Positions 7,080 to 8,125 of a DNA stretch of 8,125 bases are shown here, piece after piece; within the stretch, counting starts at the first letter, position 1; every line of letters starts with the position of its first letter. The DNA comes from Candidatus Bathyarchaeota archaeon (lineage in GTDB: Archaea > Thermoproteota > Bathyarchaeia > 40CM-2-53-6). Below the pieces are notes generated by a model. It saw nothing but the letters and a program-made list of their open reading frames with translations. It was not told the origin of the DNA and made no database searches. The stretch lies in NCBI GenBank assembly GCA_005888695.1, contig VBBH01000181.1:1-8125 (forward strand), in the 5' to 3' direction. The translations under genes were made by a program, and so were the position numbers.

Positions 7080-7375
7080 CTCTAACGGCCAAGGCTTAGC
7101 GCTGGGAAGGGTAGTCTAAAACTAGGAGAGTGGACTGAAAACTAAAGGGAGAAGATTGAGCAACTAGCACAGGTCCGCCCGGTACCACGATTAAGGTGCG
7201 AGATTCGAGGTTTTCAGGGAGGGAAAATGATCCAGTAAGTCCCACTCGCCCCGGCTATTCTTGAGTTTGTTGGAACCCACATTATCAGAATGGCCTGCTT
7301 GCCGCCATTACGGTCAGTTCTCGTAAGATGGCCTTGTAACTATGGTTGTTAAAGCGTTGATTACGATACATTAAC
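7080..7375. promoter_or_regulatory. Divergent intergenic region between the polymerase and the second paralog
   Basis: About 296 bases with no convincing gene on either strand and no RNA gene recognised. It must hold the promoters of both flanking genes. Near the polymerase start two similar blocks lie 20 bases apart: CTAAAACTAGGAGA (7116-7129) and CTGAAAACTAAAGGGAGA (7135-7152). Read on the minus strand they give TAGTTTTAG and TTTAGTTTTCAG, AT-rich enough to be a TATA region or a repeated operator. The plus-strand gene begins right after an AT-rich stretch (7350-7375), so any leader would be short. Exact promoter elements cannot be fixed from sequence alone. Confidence 0.4.
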
Positions 7376-7801
7376 GTGTTTGATCTTTTCGAGAATGATA
7401 AAGGAAGCGTAGCTAGCCTGTCTTTCAATGATAGTCAACCTTCCCTCTGGGACCCTTCAATGGTCAGGGCGGTCGCTACAGAGGAGGAAAAATTCGATGA
7501 GACGTTACGCTGGTCCATTCAAGATGCGATAAGGAATATTCTGGGCGAGAGCGGGCTGGAAGCTGTCCGTTCTATTCTGCATCTGGATCAGTTGGCGAAG
7601 AACCCTGGAGAGTTTCACAGCCAGATGGATCGTATTTTCGGACGGGGAGTCCTTCCTATTGAATCAGTAGTTGTCAAAGCCCTATTTCGAAGGCTGAACC
7701 TGCCCTATGTGGAAAGTGGCCTGTTCGACTTTGTACGGTACATCAACCATGCAAAGAGAGAGTTCTCAAGAACACGGTCGAAGGGTATGGTGCCAATATG
7801 A
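7376..7801 (+). CDS. Small archaeal protein of unknown function, paralog of the 3635-4117 product
   Basis: A 141-codon ORF. Residues about 40-112 form the same helical domain as the 3635-4117 product: FDETLRWSIQDAIRNILGES aligns with FYETLDYCFEQALRDILGRS, and later segments (RSILHLDQLAKN, RIFGRG, PIESVVVKALFRRL) follow a similar layout. Similarity is visible even in the DNA (GGAATATTCTGGGC against GGATATTCTGGGC). The first ~35 residues are less patterned and the last ~30 are basic. The start may be GTG 7376 or the ATG at 7460, which lies nearer the domain; neither has a clear Shine-Dalgarno site. The gene diverges from the polymerase and converges on the next gene. No function is known to me; an adaptor or regulatory domain is possible. 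Confidence 0.72.
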   Translation: MFDLFENDKGSVASLSFNDSQPSLWDPSMVRAVATEEEKFDETLRWSIQDAIRNILGESGLEAVRSILHLDQLAKNPGEFHSQMDRIFGRGVLPIESVVVKALFRRLNLPYVESGLFDFVRYINHAKREFSRTRSKGMVPI

Positions 7802-7847
7802 GCGCTAGGAGCGAGATGCTGTACCTGAACGTGGTTAGAGTATGATC

Positions 7848-8102
7848 TTACTGTGTCAAGTTCTGAGACGCGGATAGTTGCTCCTCTCTGTTGAGCTTTC
7901 TCTCTAATTCTCGGAGCTTCTTATGTTGGGCAAACAGCATCGAGATGATGAGTGGTGTCTCTTTTACTGGGGAGGCCAGGGCGCTGCCGGCGGAAGCGTA
8001 CAGCTTGCACTGGTTGAGCAGGTCTTCGAATACTTCCCTGTCCTCCATGCGCAGTGACTCCTGAAACCTTTTCATTTTCTCGATCTCTGCTTCAACAACC
8101 AT
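7848..8102 (-). CDS. Short helical protein of unknown function, possibly 5' partial
   Basis: An 84-codon ORF with a charged, helix-rich product: EIEKMKRFQESLRMEDREVF, a central LLNQCKLYASAGSALASPV, then a hydrophobic LIISMLFAQ leading into a heptad-like KKLRELERKLNREE. This layout (acidic/basic helix, YASAGSA turn, C-terminal coiled coil) looks like a small family of uncharacterised proteins seen in archaea and some bacteria; I cannot name it with certainty. The ATG at 8100-8102 is used here, but its nearby GGAGA lies too close to serve as a ribosome binding site. The frame stays open to the window edge (reading RTIPSWR before the Met), so the true start may lie outside. Its 3' end converges on the paralog gene with a 46-base gap. 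Confidence 0.66.
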   Translation of the reverse strand: MVVEAEIEKMKRFQESLRMEDREVFEDLLNQCKLYASAGSALASPVKETPLIISMLFAQHKKLRELERKLNREEQLSASQNLTQ

Positions 8103-8125
8103 TCTCCATGAGGGAATCGTTCGTC

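Noticed and set aside
7170..7375. Possible small RNA or CRISPR-like repeat in the intergenic region
   Set aside because: No repeated unit, strong hairpin or known RNA pattern was found by eye.

Overview
The window reads as a stretch of an archaeal chromosome, probably a Thermoproteota lineage such as Bathyarchaeia or Nitrososphaeria. That lineage is an inference from an archaeal-type B-family polymerase, from small archaeal-looking proteins of unknown function, and from genes with GTG or TTG starts and no clear Shine-Dalgarno site. No rRNA, tRNA, CRISPR array or insertion sequence was recognised.

Left part (1-2240). A YcaQ/AlkZ-type winged-helix DNA glycosylase lies on the minus strand and is cut at its 3' end by the window edge. 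A doubtful small membrane-protein ORF diverges from it. A cytoplasmic DsbA-like thiol oxidoreductase with a CPYC active site follows on the minus strand.

Middle (2345-3503). Two decayed genes of bacterial flavour lie head to head. One is a secreted alpha/beta hydrolase broken by a single-base frameshift. The other is the C-terminal stub of a RibD/dihydrofolate-reductase-type reductase, which has lost its N-terminal half and carries its own one-base frameshift. The hydrolase keeps a strong Shine-Dalgarno site, unlike its neighbours.

Right part (3635-8102). The centrepiece is a divergent B-family DNA polymerase on the minus strand. It carries an in-frame 235-residue mini-intein in polymerase motif B. 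All recognisable exonuclease acids are replaced, and motif C reads IVD instead of DTD, although the two most critical polymerase aspartates appear kept. Two small plus-strand genes, one on each side of the polymerase, encode paralogous proteins of unknown function. The window ends with a short conserved-looking helical protein on the minus strand.

The glycosylase and the polymerase suggest DNA repair or lesion handling, but they are far apart and not in one operon, so a joint role is speculation. The most notable items are the polymerase with its intein and changed catalytic residues, and the paralog pair that brackets it.
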